Shown piece by piece: positions 1 to 7,798 of a stretch of DNA of 34,303 bases. Position 1 is the stretch's first letter. Every line of letters starts with the position of its first letter. The notes beneath the pieces were generated by a model that had not been told where the DNA came from, did no database searches, and saw only the letters and a list, made by a program, of their open reading frames with translations. Source of the DNA: CAYLHF01 sp964383365 (lineage in GTDB: Bacteria; Bacteroidota; Rhodothermia; Rhodothermales; UBA10348); the NCBI GenBank assembly GCA_964383365.1, contig CAYLHF010000031.1, positions 1-34,303 of the forward strand, in the 5' to 3' direction. A program made the position numbers and the translations under genes.

Positions 1-570
1 CCGGATCTGTTGATTGTGGATATTGGCACATCTGACGTGGATGGACTCGAGCTTTGTCGCAGATTCCGAGGTGATTCAAAACTTCGCTTTGTTTGGATAA
101 TCAGTCGTATTGCTACGAACGATACGAGGTTACACGTACGGGGGCTTGACGCCGGGTCGGATATCTGTTTTGTCAAACCCGTTGCGGTTACCGTGATGAT
201 CAGTCAAATCAGAGCCATCGTGAGAGGTATACATCGAACCAGTACACCTCCGGATACCATCACCGTCAGCAATTTATATATCGACAAGGCCCGATATCTC
301 GTAGTAAAGGTGCACGATGGAGAGAAAGAGGCTATTCAGCTCCCTCGACAACAGTTTAAATTGCTTTATTTTCTGGCAAGCCGCGCTGGCTGGGTCTTTA
401 CCCGCGCCGACCTGATGCAACAGGTATGGAAGCGATCTGATCTGACTCTGCGGACTGTCGATGTCCACGTCAGGCGCATCCGTGCATGTCTTGGAACTGG
501 ATATATCGAGACCGTTAAGGGGATAGGGTATCGATTCCGGGATCGTACAAATATCAGCCACGATGAGTAA
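1..570 (+). CDS. OmpR/PhoB-family response regulator, 5' end cut by window
   Basis: DNA-binding response regulator of a two-component system; the frame is open from base 1, so its start lies outside the window and 189 residues remain. The fragment begins at the receiver strand carrying the phospho-acceptor: PDLLIVDIG holds the Asp, followed by a DVDGLELC segment. The switch Ser (WIISR) and conserved Lys (CFVKP) are present, so the receiver should be phosphorylatable. Residues about 95-185 are an OmpR-type winged helix (QFKLLYFLASRAG, then TVDVHVRRIRACL and the wing KGIGYRF). A TTG at base 10 is inside the receiver and cannot be the true start. The partner histidine kinase is not visible. The gene converges on the minus-strand FG-GAP gene with 9 bases between stops; only a weak 6-bp hairpin (572-587, no T-run) lies between them. 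The regulon is unknown. Confidence 0.93.
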   Translation, partial: PDLLIVDIGTSDVDGLELCRRFRGDSKLRFVWIISRIATNDTRLHVRGLDAGSDICFVKPVAVTVMISQIRAIVRGIHRTSTPPDTITVSNLYIDKARYLVVKVHDGEKEAIQLPRQQFKLLYFLASRAGWVFTRADLMQQVWKRSDLTLRTVDVHVRRIRACLGTGYIETVKGIGYRFRDRTNISHDE

Positions 571-579
571 TTGAACTCT

Positions 580-2664
580 TCAGTTCAGAACGAGGAACGA
601 TTTCGCCCGGACTCCGACCAACCCGGTCACCCGGATAAAATAGATTCCCGGAGTGAGATGGCTGACATCCAGGTTTTCAACGTGATCTCCGATCGAAGCC
701 GTGACATCCAGCGCAGTCGAAACCTGCCGGCCCAGAACGTCGACTATGGAAAAGGTGAGGTGTTGGGTTCGGTGCGAGGAATAGGCGACCGATATTCCGT
801 TCGAAGCCGGTACTGGATACACGGAGGCGATGGCGGTCGAGCGAGGAAGTTCATCTCCGTCTGTCGCGAGCGATCCGATCCGGTCGAATGTCCCTATAGC
901 CAGGGCGCGCCGAACCGAGTGCCCGTCGGTGGCTGATACGGTCCATTTGTAGGACTGGACCGTACTGATGGATTTCGATACGAAACCGGGAATGACCGCG
1001 CTGGTGGTGGTAATACCCGTCTCCTCCGAATAGATCTGACCCAGTTCATCCACCACGGTTAAGGTGTATGTTAAATCATCGGTATCTACAGGGCGATCCC
1101 ATGAGGCGGTCACATCATCAGAAAAAGTAAAGACCGAGGTGTCCGTCGGAGCCGTAAGCGCGAACGTGCCCGGGGCATCGTTCGGACCTATTCCCTCCAC
1201 GATCGTGCTGTGACGATTGATCTGCAGACCGGCGTACGTTTCCGTCCTCCCGGATGGCCATCGAATGACGAGTGAATCGATGGCTGCTGCTGCCCCGAGT
1301 CCGAAATGGGCAGTGAGCGCATGGTTCTGGCTCGTCATCCCGTCTCCTGCCGTGATGTCGCGGACCTGCAAGCGGCCGGAGGCATAGAGCATCAGGTGGG
1401 CACCGACGGCAAAGCCATTTCGACCGGCACCGCGTAACGATACCGTGAGGTAATTATTCACCCCTCCGTCGCTGAAGAACAATTTGTTGAACGGCGCCGC
1501 TTCCGTACCAGCGAATAGGTCGATCCATCCGTCATTATTCAGGTCGCCTACCGCCACAGAACGATGAAACTGCAGGTCGGTCAATCCGGCTGCTGCCGCG
1601 CGATCGGAAAACGTCCCGTCCTGGTTATTGATCAGTAATCGATCCGGAAAGCCGAGATTGGCCACGTATAGATCAATCCATCCGTCATTATTGAAGTCAG
1701 CCGCAGCAGCTCCCAGTCCCAACTCGTCAGCGGTACCGGAAACACCTGCGCTCACTGACACGTCTTCGAAGCGACCGTCTCCCAGGTTTCTATACAGTTT
1801 ATTAACTCCGGAACGGCCATCAGTCGTGGGCATGTTGGCTTCGAAAATGTCCATAAGGCCATCGCCGTCATAATCGGCCCACACGATACCCCATCCCCCC
1901 AAATTGTCATCCACCCCTGCAAAGGCCGCCGTATTGACGAACGTACCATCTCCCTGATTCTGAAACAGCAGGTTTACCGACGCGTCCGGCGAGGGCGCAC
2001 AAGCCGCTATGTAGATGTCGATGTCCCCGTCGCGATCATAGTCTGCAGCGGCAGCGCCGTACGTGTGCGGCGGTAGAGTGATTCCTGCTCCTATCGTGGC
2101 ATTCGAAAAACGGCCGTCTCCCCTTCCCAGAAACAACTGGTTTTTCCCTGTTTCCTCTCCCACGAAAAGATCGATAGGGCCGTCACCGTTAAAATCCGCG
2201 AAAATGGATCCCTGAGTCTCGCCATGAATAACGAGTCCGGACGCGGTGTTACTTCGAACGAAGCGCAGTCCTTGGATATTGGTGTAATAGCGGGCACTAT
2301 CCGGCTGAAGATCCATGAAGAACGCCTCCAGAAACCCGTCGTTGTCGGGATCAGCGAATATGCCTCCAAATACAACGAATCCATCACGTGTGATGCCGAT
2401 ATCAGAGAACGTGTGCTCGAACGCACCATCTGGTTTTTGCAGAAACATGCGCGAGGGCTGATAGATGTCGACAAGGCCATCGCTGTTTATATCCACAATA
2501 CTTGCGCCGAAAATAGACGCCAACTCGTCTGACTGGGTGTCGAGTTTCATGGATGCTTCGTGAAAGGTCTGTCCGGATGTTCGTCCAGCACACCAAAAGG
2601 AAGCCAGAATCAGGAATAGTTTCGCGATACCTGATGCGAAATAAGTATCTGACAAGTGTACCAT
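580..2664 (-). CDS. Secreted FG-GAP/VCBS-repeat ASPIC/UnbV (CRTAC1-like) protein with T9SS sorting domain
   Basis: A 694-residue exported protein. A signal peptide ends near residue 31 (RTSG|QTF). Residues about 40-390 carry at least seven FG-GAP/VCBS units with Ca-binding loops of the type D-x-[ND]-x-DG-x-x-D (for example DYDRDGDIDIY, DFNNDGWIDLY, DLNNDGWIDLF), predicting a beta-propeller. An ASPIC/UnbV domain follows at about 400-475 (NYLTVSLRG, GDGMTSQNH, IRWPSGRTETY). A fibronectin-III-like stretch at about 495-590 precedes a T9SS type A C-terminal domain (YPVPASNG, VDVLGRQV, LTPGIYFIRV). The family is usually an extracellular adhesive or glycan-binding protein; the ligand here is unknown. 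Surface delivery by T9SS is inferred from the tail. It starts 5 bases after the WbqC-like gene stops, so the two are probably one transcript. Confidence 0.92.
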   Translation of the reverse strand: MVHLSDTYFASGIAKLFLILASFWCAGRTSGQTFHEASMKLDTQSDELASIFGASIVDINSDGLVDIYQPSRMFLQKPDGAFEHTFSDIGITRDGFVVFGGIFADPDNDGFLEAFFMDLQPDSARYYTNIQGLRFVRSNTASGLVIHGETQGSIFADFNGDGPIDLFVGEETGKNQLFLGRGDGRFSNATIGAGITLPPHTYGAAAADYDRDGDIDIYIAACAPSPDASVNLLFQNQGDGTFVNTAAFAGVDDNLGGWGIVWADYDGDGLMDIFEANMPTTDGRSGVNKLYRNLGDGRFEDVSVSAGVSGTADELGLGAAAADFNNDGWIDLYVANLGFPDRLLINNQDGTFSDRAAAAGLTDLQFHRSVAVGDLNNDGWIDLFAGTEAAPFNKLFFSDGGVNNYLTVSLRGAGRNGFAVGAHLMLYASGRLQVRDITAGDGMTSQNHALTAHFGLGAAAAIDSLVIRWPSGRTETYAGLQINRHSTIVEGIGPNDAPGTFALTAPTDTSVFTFSDDVTASWDRPVDTDDLTYTLTVVDELGQIYSEETGITTTSAVIPGFVSKSISTVQSYKWTVSATDGHSVRRALAIGTFDRIGSLATDGDELPRSTAIASVYPVPASNGISVAYSSHRTQHLTFSIVDVLGRQVSTALDVTASIGDHVENLDVSHLTPGIYFIRVTGLVGVRAKSFLVLN

Positions 2665-2669
2665 GTGTT

Positions 2670-3341
2670 CTATATTTTGGTTTTCCCCGGACTGAATGAT
2701 TCCAGAATCTGACGGGACAACGGACCGTGGTTAAGTAAGAGATCAAGGATGGATAACCCCGTTTTAAAACCCTTAAAGTTTTGACGGTAAGGCAAAACCG
2801 TATAGCCGACACCACATCCTTCCGCCGGTGACGAAACCGGAAAATCGGACGCTAACGACGTCGGTTCGTCTGCGGGTTCAAGGGGTTTTCGCAAGAGTTG
2901 GCCTTTACAACCGAGCACCGAGTGGGTCCACACGGTAGCCTCCATAGTCAGTTCACCCAGAAACCGATGTGGGCACTGGATAATTTCCAGAATGTCATCT
3001 ATGTAGTGGGAATAATAAGGGGCGGAGGCATAGTTGAACCGGAGCGCTTTCCTGTGCTTGGATGGCCAGTCTACACGGTTATCGATCATCGTTTCGCTTA
3101 TTGAACGACCGAACTGACCACCTTTCAATGGCACGGTGATCCACTGTGTGCCGGTCGGCGTTCGGAGCCGAGACCTGTTCTGGAGGGTCTGGCGACTGTA
3201 TTGAAGGCTGGAAGAGATGCAGCAGTCGTGTCCCTTCAGCATGGCGATACAGAGATCGAATCCCGGAAAATATTCCGGCGGGAGCACTGGCGCCAACGCC
3301 CGCGCTGTGCAGATGCCTTCTGTCGTCTTGTCCTCTCTCAT
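2670..3341 (-). CDS. WbqC-like family protein
   Basis: A 223-residue protein resembling the WbqC family. Recognisable features are the N-terminal PPEYFPGFDLCIAMLKG segment, the SLQYSRQTLQNRSRLRTPTGTQWITVPLK block (residues about 46-75) and the LRFNYASAPYYSHY block near residue 100. WbqC-family genes are often found in O-antigen and surface-polysaccharide clusters; the biochemical role is poorly defined, so no reaction is assigned. No signal peptide or membrane segment is visible, so it is probably cytoplasmic. It sits directly upstream of, and 5 bases from, the secreted FG-GAP protein, and is divergent from the LD-carboxypeptidase gene across a 153-base intergenic region that must hold both promoters; an AT-rich block at about 3455-3490 is the likely place. 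The chosen ATG leaves about 15 unexplained residues before the domain, so a later start is possible. Confidence 0.78.
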   Translation of the reverse strand: MREDKTTEGICTARALAPVLPPEYFPGFDLCIAMLKGHDCCISSSLQYSRQTLQNRSRLRTPTGTQWITVPLKGGQFGRSISETMIDNRVDWPSKHRKALRFNYASAPYYSHYIDDILEIIQCPHRFLGELTMEATVWTHSVLGCKGQLLRKPLEPADEPTSLASDFPVSSPAEGCGVGYTVLPYRQNFKGFKTGLSILDLLLNHGPLSRQILESFSPGKTKI

Positions 3342-3494
3342 AGCCTGGTCGGCCGGGTAAGTTGCCGGGATAAAGATAAAACTTCCAGTGGCAGGTCGTC
3401 GTGTTGGAAGAGAAAAGCAGTATCTTTTTGAATCACGCCCATCAAATGGAATATTACTTAGGCTAGTATGCCTTTTATATTTAATTAATTAGCC

Positions 3495-4433
3495 TTGAAC
3501 ACGTTTAAGCCTAAATTATTAAGGCGTGGTGATACCATCGCCGTCCTTTCTCCTGCTTCCTATCCGACAAACACCGTTCGATTTGCACGCGGCCTGTCGG
3601 CTCTGGAGTCCTGCGGTTATTCTGTCCGTCAGATTCCGCAACAGAGTGCTCCAGTTGGCTATCTCAGCGACACGGACATCGTTCGGGCAACGGTATTCAA
3701 TGAAGCGATACAGGATTCATCCGTCGACGCGATATTCTGCTCCCGAGGTGGATATGGATGCCAGCGTCTCCTGGACCTCATTGATTATAACGCGGCTGCG
3801 ACGAATCCAAAGCTCCTGGTCGGGTACTCAGACATCACTGCGCTTCAACTCGCGCTCTATGCCCGATCGGGGTGGGCATCCCTATCCGGTCCCATGGTAG
3901 CAGTAGACTGGCCGGACATCGATGACTGGACCCGGGATCAATTTCTCCATCTCGCTGAAGGAAGATTCGATGGCTCGTTCTCTGGACCCGACGATACGGG
4001 GCTGGTGGCCGTTACGGACGGGACAGGCGAAGGCGTGCTGATCGGCGGCAATCTCGCCTCACTCGTTCGTCTGATAGGTACACCGTACCTCCCTGATCTG
4101 AGAGGGTGTATTCTTTTTTTCGAAGACATTGGAGAAGCTCCGTATCGGATCGACGCCATGTTGGCACAACTTCAGGCCACGGGAATCTTCGACTCGCTGT
4201 CCGGGCTGGTTATAGGAGACCTGGGAATCTGCGAGAGGTCAGATGGTAAGCCGACCCTTTCTGTAGCCGAACTCATCTCCGATTATTTCAACGGGGCATC
4301 ATTCCCGGTAGCCACGGGACTGTCGTACGGCCATATTCCCGTCAAACATACGATACCGATCGGGATCAGGGCCCGGCTGACAGTCGGAAAAGATTGTTCA
4401 GAACTCATCATGCTCGAATCTGTCGTCGTCTAA
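3495..4433 (+). CDS. LD-carboxypeptidase (peptidase family S66, LdcA-like)
   Basis: Cleaves the L,D bond of murein tetrapeptides during peptidoglycan recycling in the cytoplasm (family knowledge). The 312-residue length is typical of S66. The serine-hydrolase triad can be read: Ser112 in GYSDITAL, Glu210 in ILFFED and His280 in SYGHIPVKHTIPIG. The substrate-site signature FCSRGGYGCQRLLD (about 81-94) is also present. There is no signal peptide, as expected of the cytoplasmic enzyme. The start is a TTG: an in-frame TAA sits three codons upstream (3486-3488), and no ATG occurs before the conserved RRGDTIAVLSPAS segment. No Shine-Dalgarno sequence is obvious, as is usual in Bacteroidota. It is followed by a 154-base gap before purN with no clear terminator. 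Confidence 0.92.
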   Translation: MNTFKPKLLRRGDTIAVLSPASYPTNTVRFARGLSALESCGYSVRQIPQQSAPVGYLSDTDIVRATVFNEAIQDSSVDAIFCSRGGYGCQRLLDLIDYNAAATNPKLLVGYSDITALQLALYARSGWASLSGPMVAVDWPDIDDWTRDQFLHLAEGRFDGSFSGPDDTGLVAVTDGTGEGVLIGGNLASLVRLIGTPYLPDLRGCILFFEDIGEAPYRIDAMLAQLQATGIFDSLSGLVIGDLGICERSDGKPTLSVAELISDYFNGASFPVATGLSYGHIPVKHTIPIGIRARLTVGKDCSELIMLESVVV

Positions 4434-4587
4434 GACGCGTGCAAAACGCTTCGATACAGATCGGTATCTGAGTTCCTATGATGCTTGTTTACTCCGGGTT
4501 TTCACCGTCTCTTGCCCGTTCGAATGAGGCGTCATCCGTACTATACGTAACGGACTCCCCCATCACCCAGCCCGTTGCTCATCTGGA

Positions 4588-5187
4588 ATGAGAATAGCCG
4601 TATTCGCGTCGGGAGGTGGCTCCAATTTTGAGGCCATCGTCCATGCCAGTCAATCCGGAATTCTGACAGCGAGCGTTCCTCTCTGCGTGACTGATCGCAC
4701 CGATGCAGGCGTACTGGATCGGGCAAAAAGGCATGGAATTTCGAGCACAGTACTCAGCCCGAGATCGTTTAAGGATTCCCGTGTATACGTCGATGAGTTG
4801 TTGTCTCTTCTGGAGGAGTATCAGATTGACCTGATCGCCCTCGCCGGGTATCTGAAGAAGATTCCCGCAGCGTTAGTCGATTCGTTTCAGGGCCGCATCA
4901 CGAATATTCATCCGGCGCTTCTTCCAGCTTTCGGCGGAAAGGGCATGTTTGGTCTGAATGTGCATCGGGCCGTTCTGGAATCAGGAGCAACGGAGTCGGG
5001 GGCCACTGTCCATCTTGTTGATTTCGAATATGATACCGGACGCATCCTTGCGCAGGAGCGTGTTCCGGTGCATGCCGACGATAGTCCCGAATCGTTGGCA
5101 ACCCGCGTTCTCGAAGTGGAACACAGAATATATCCGGAGACTCTGGCGCGTATCGCTGCTGGGGCATTGCATCCAACAACCATCTAG
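4588..5187 (+). CDS. purN: Phosphoribosylglycinamide formyltransferase
   Basis: Transfers a formyl group from 10-formyltetrahydrofolate to GAR, the third step of purine synthesis; cytoplasmic. The 199 residues match the family length. The phosphate-binding loop is ASGGGSNFEAI (residues 7-17). The catalytic residues align with the family: Asn106 and His108 in ITNIHPALLPAF and Asp145 in VHLVDFEYDTG. The ATG at 4588 puts the first beta-strand (RIAVFASG) at the extreme N terminus, as expected. purH follows after 22 bases, so the two form a purine operon. The folate co-substrate links this gene to folD about 14 kb away. Confidence 0.97.
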   Translation: MRIAVFASGGGSNFEAIVHASQSGILTASVPLCVTDRTDAGVLDRAKRHGISSTVLSPRSFKDSRVYVDELLSLLEEYQIDLIALAGYLKKIPAALVDSFQGRITNIHPALLPAFGGKGMFGLNVHRAVLESGATESGATVHLVDFEYDTGRILAQERVPVHADDSPESLATRVLEVEHRIYPETLARIAAGALHPTTI

Positions 5188-5209
5188 ACCTGTTCAGCTA
5201 AGTACATAC

Positions 5210-6790
5210 ATGATTCACGTTAAGGACCTTCCGCCCCCTTCCGATTGCTATCCGGTTAAAAGAGCGCTTCTATCAGTTTTTGACAAGAGCGGTATCGTGG
5301 CGTTCGGCCGTGCCCTGCACGCGCAGGGTGTCGAGCTTATTTCTACGGGTGGGACAGCCCGCGCTCTCATGGACGCGGATATCCCTGTCACATTGGTCTC
5401 CACATTGACGGGGTACCCCGAGATTCTGGACGGAAGAGTCAAAACACTCCACCCGGTGATCCATGGCGGATTGCTGGCTCGCAAGTCCGATCCATCGGAT
5501 CTATCACAACTGGCCGAACACGGAATCGAGTCGATCGATCTGGTCGTGGTGAATTTGTATCCGTTTTCGGATGCGGTTGCGGAATCTGGTGTGACGGACG
5601 CTGTGGCTATCGAGAACATTGACATCGGTGGACCGACCATGATTCGAGCTGCCGCCAAAAACTTTTTCTTTACGGCTGTCGTGACGTCACCCGACGACTA
5701 TGGCTCGGTGCTCGAAGAACTCGGCGCAAACGAAGGGGCCACAAGACTCTCCACACGCAGAACCCTCGCCCACAAAGCCTTCACGCATACCGCTGTCTAC
5801 GATGAAGCCGTCTCGAAGTATTTCGGAGGAACGACGGCGGATTCGTCACTCCACGTTGATCTCGAATTGGGGCAACGCCTTCGTTACGGAGAGAATCCGC
5901 ATCAGACCGCGGCTTTTTACGGCAATCTGGAACGATTTGTGGAGAAGCTGCACGGAAAAGATCTTTCATTCAACAATTTGCTCGATCTCAGCGCAGCCCT
6001 CAATCTGATCGATGAATTTGCCGATGCCCCACCCGTGTGTGCCATCCTGAAGCATACGAATCCGTGCGGTGTCGGTACGGCAGAAACGCTCTCCGAGGCA
6101 TATGAACGTGCTTTTTCCACGGATAAACAATCACCTTTCGGAGGGATTGTAATCGTCAATCGCGAACTGGACCTGGACACGGCAAAGCGTATCGATCAGG
6201 TGTTCACCGAGCTCATCATCGCCCCCGGATTCGGAGAGGGAGTTCTCGATTTTCTTACGCAGAAAAAAAACCGGAGGTTACTGCTCCATAAAGCGAGCGC
6301 CCGGGAAGATACGTCCCGGGATATGCGCTACGTAGTTGGTGGCATGCTGGTTCAGGACCGCGATCCCGCTCTTGGGAGTCGTGAAATGCTTCTGGATTCG
6401 TGCACGTGCGTAACGGAACGGCAGCCGACGAAAAAGGAGTGGGAGGATCTCGATTTTGCGTGGCGCATTGCCAAGCACGTTAAGAGTAACGCCATTGTAT
6501 ACGCGGTCGACGGCCGGACGCTCGGAGTGGGTGCGGGACAGATGAGCCGTATCGATTCTTCCGAAGTCGCCGTCGCCAAGGGCACCAAAAGCGGTCTCGA
6601 TTTCACGCAGTGTGTTATTGCTTCCGACGCGTTCTTCCCGTTTGCCGACGGATTACTCGAAGCCGCCCGGTGCGGCGCAGTCGCGGCTATTCAACCGGGA
6701 GGATCTATTCGGGATGACGAAGTAATCTCCGCGGCAAATGAACACGGCATTGCCATGGTATTTACCGGAAAACGTCATTTCAGACACTGA
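5210..6790 (+). CDS. purH: Bifunctional AICAR formyltransferase / IMP cyclohydrolase
   Basis: Catalyses the last two steps of IMP synthesis: formylation of AICAR and ring closure. The protein has 526 residues. The N-terminal MGS-like cyclohydrolase domain starts at KRALLSVFDKSGI and includes ELISTGGTARAL and the GRVKTLHPVIHGG block. The C-terminal transformylase carries GENPHQTAAFYG (about residue 226), DLSFNNLLDL, the catalytic ILKHTNPCGVG (about 280), STDKQSPFGG and the terminal QPGGSIRDDEVI. The frame is open upstream to 4958, but those codons lie inside purN in another frame, and the ATG at 5210 gives the family N terminus. In many relatives the mre gene cluster follows; here 159 bases separate it from mreC. 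Confidence 0.97.
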   Translation: MIHVKDLPPPSDCYPVKRALLSVFDKSGIVAFGRALHAQGVELISTGGTARALMDADIPVTLVSTLTGYPEILDGRVKTLHPVIHGGLLARKSDPSDLSQLAEHGIESIDLVVVNLYPFSDAVAESGVTDAVAIENIDIGGPTMIRAAAKNFFFTAVVTSPDDYGSVLEELGANEGATRLSTRRTLAHKAFTHTAVYDEAVSKYFGGTTADSSLHVDLELGQRLRYGENPHQTAAFYGNLERFVEKLHGKDLSFNNLLDLSAALNLIDEFADAPPVCAILKHTNPCGVGTAETLSEAYERAFSTDKQSPFGGIVIVNRELDLDTAKRIDQVFTELIIAPGFGEGVLDFLTQKKNRRLLLHKASAREDTSRDMRYVVGGMLVQDRDPALGSREMLLDSCTCVTERQPTKKEWEDLDFAWRIAKHVKSNAIVYAVDGRTLGVGAGQMSRIDSSEVAVAKGTKSGLDFTQCVIASDAFFPFADGLLEAARCGAVAAIQPGGSIRDDEVISAANEHGIAMVFTGKRHFRH

Positions 6791-6953
6791 ACAGGGAGCG
6801 CTGGCCGGCGAATGGAACAAACGGCCCGTAGATCCCTTGCCCGCAGATCCCTTGCCCGTACATCTTGCGTCGGCCATGCTGGATGTCGACCTTAAATTTT
6901 CAACCACTTTTCCGAGCGACACACCAGCAGATTACCGGGTAGACGATAAATGA
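6738..6953 (+). CDS. Doubtful small ORF between purH and mreC
   Basis: A 71-codon open frame starts inside the 3' end of purH and ends in an ATGA overlap with the mreC start. I recognise no domain. It includes a Pro/Leu/Asp-rich pentapeptide repeat (VDPLPADPLPVHL) produced by a 15-base tandem repeat. The only support is position and the ATGA overlap, which would couple it to mreC. It may be chance, or what is left of a gene once between purH and mreC. It bears no resemblance to MreB. Confidence 0.18.
   Translation: MNTALPWYLPENVISDTEQGALAGEWNKRPVDPLPADPLPVHLASAMLDVDLKFSTTFPSDTPADYRVDDK
6825..6867. repeat. 15-base tandem repeat, about 2.9 copies
   Basis: Two near-identical copies of cccg[tc]agatcccttg (6825-6839 and 6840-6854) are followed by a degenerate third (6855-6867). 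It lies in the short purH-mreC spacer. The period is a multiple of three, so any reading frame through it stays open. Confidence 0.8.
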
Positions 6954-7762
6954 TCAGACTCTGGGATAAAATTCGAGACTGGGCCATCCTGGGAGCACTC
7001 GTATTTGTTTCACTGATCGTGCTTCTTTCAGCCAACGAACCCATGCTCCGGGGATTTCGCGCAAGGGCGCTCGAGGCAACCGGGAGTGTCGAATCCCGCT
7101 TTGCCTGGATCAGCGATTACCTGACAGCACTTCGGGAGAACAGAGAACTGCGACTTTTGAACCAGGAACTCGGTAGCCAGGTCGCCCTCTCGAGGGATGC
7201 GCTTGCTCAGAATCGGGAACTCGAACGATTACTGGGCCTTCGGGACTCATTGAACCTCTCGCTTCTTCCTGCGCAGATTGTCTCCAAAGATATCACCCGC
7301 GAACGAAACAGCTTTCTACTCAACGTGGGTCAACATGCTGGAGTCACAGAGAACATGGCCGTCATAGATCCACGCGGGATACTCGGATTTGTCGATCTGG
7401 TCGGTGCAGATTATGCGCGAGGAATCAGTTATTTGAATACCGAATTCGAAACTCCTGCAAGAATTCTGGAAACGGGTTCCGATGGTCTGCTGGGCTGGGA
7501 CGGAAAACATCACGATCGATTACTGCTTGAACACGTTGAACGATTTCAAACCGTCTCTCAGGGACAGCACGTGGTGACGAGTGGCTACTCCGGAATATTT
7601 CAGCCCGGTTATCCCATCGGTGTTATCGACTCCGTGTTTGTACTCCCTGGAATGACTACCTGGCAGATATTCGTCAGACCCTCGGCAAAAATTGATCAGG
7701 CGGGACATGTATTCGTTATCCTGAACAGGCCTGAATCAGAACGCGTGCAGATGCAGCAATAG
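6950..7762 (+). CDS. mreC: Rod-shape-determining protein MreC
   Basis: Periplasmic scaffold of the elongasome that supports sidewall peptidoglycan synthesis, anchored in the inner membrane. The 270-residue protein has one N-terminal membrane helix (about residues 12-29, WAILGALVFVSLIVLLSA). A coiled-coil-like stretch follows (about 55-95, RENRELRLLNQELGSQ), then the MreC beta-barrel core: NSFLLNVGQHAGVTENMAVIDP, GILGFVDLV, HVVTSGYSGIFQPGYPIGVI. These are typical MreC landmarks. The ATG overlaps the stop of a doubtful small ORF. mreB, mreD, mrdA and rodA, usual neighbours in Bacteroidota, are not found around it; the next gene is a PBP4-type peptidase 36 bases downstream. Confidence 0.93.
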   Translation: MIRLWDKIRDWAILGALVFVSLIVLLSANEPMLRGFRARALEATGSVESRFAWISDYLTALRENRELRLLNQELGSQVALSRDALAQNRELERLLGLRDSLNLSLLPAQIVSKDITRERNSFLLNVGQHAGVTENMAVIDPRGILGFVDLVGADYARGISYLNTEFETPARILETGSDGLLGWDGKHHDRLLLEHVERFQTVSQGQHVVTSGYSGIFQPGYPIGVIDSVFVLPGMTTWQIFVRPSAKIDQAGHVFVILNRPESERVQMQQ

Positions 7763-7798
7763 TGTTAGCAAGCCCTGGTTAATCAAAACATGATTTAG

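Noticed and set aside
572..587. Small hairpin between the convergent genes at the left edge as a bidirectional terminator
   Set aside because: Stem of only 6 bp without a T-run on either side; too weak to call.
571..936. Open frame of 121 codons on the plus strand
   Set aside because: It lies opposite the T9SS tail of the FG-GAP protein, whose protein pattern is unmistakable; no domain in the plus frame.
4958..5209. Upstream extension of purH by 84 codons
   Set aside because: The extension lies inside purN in another frame and the family N terminus begins at the ATG at 5210.
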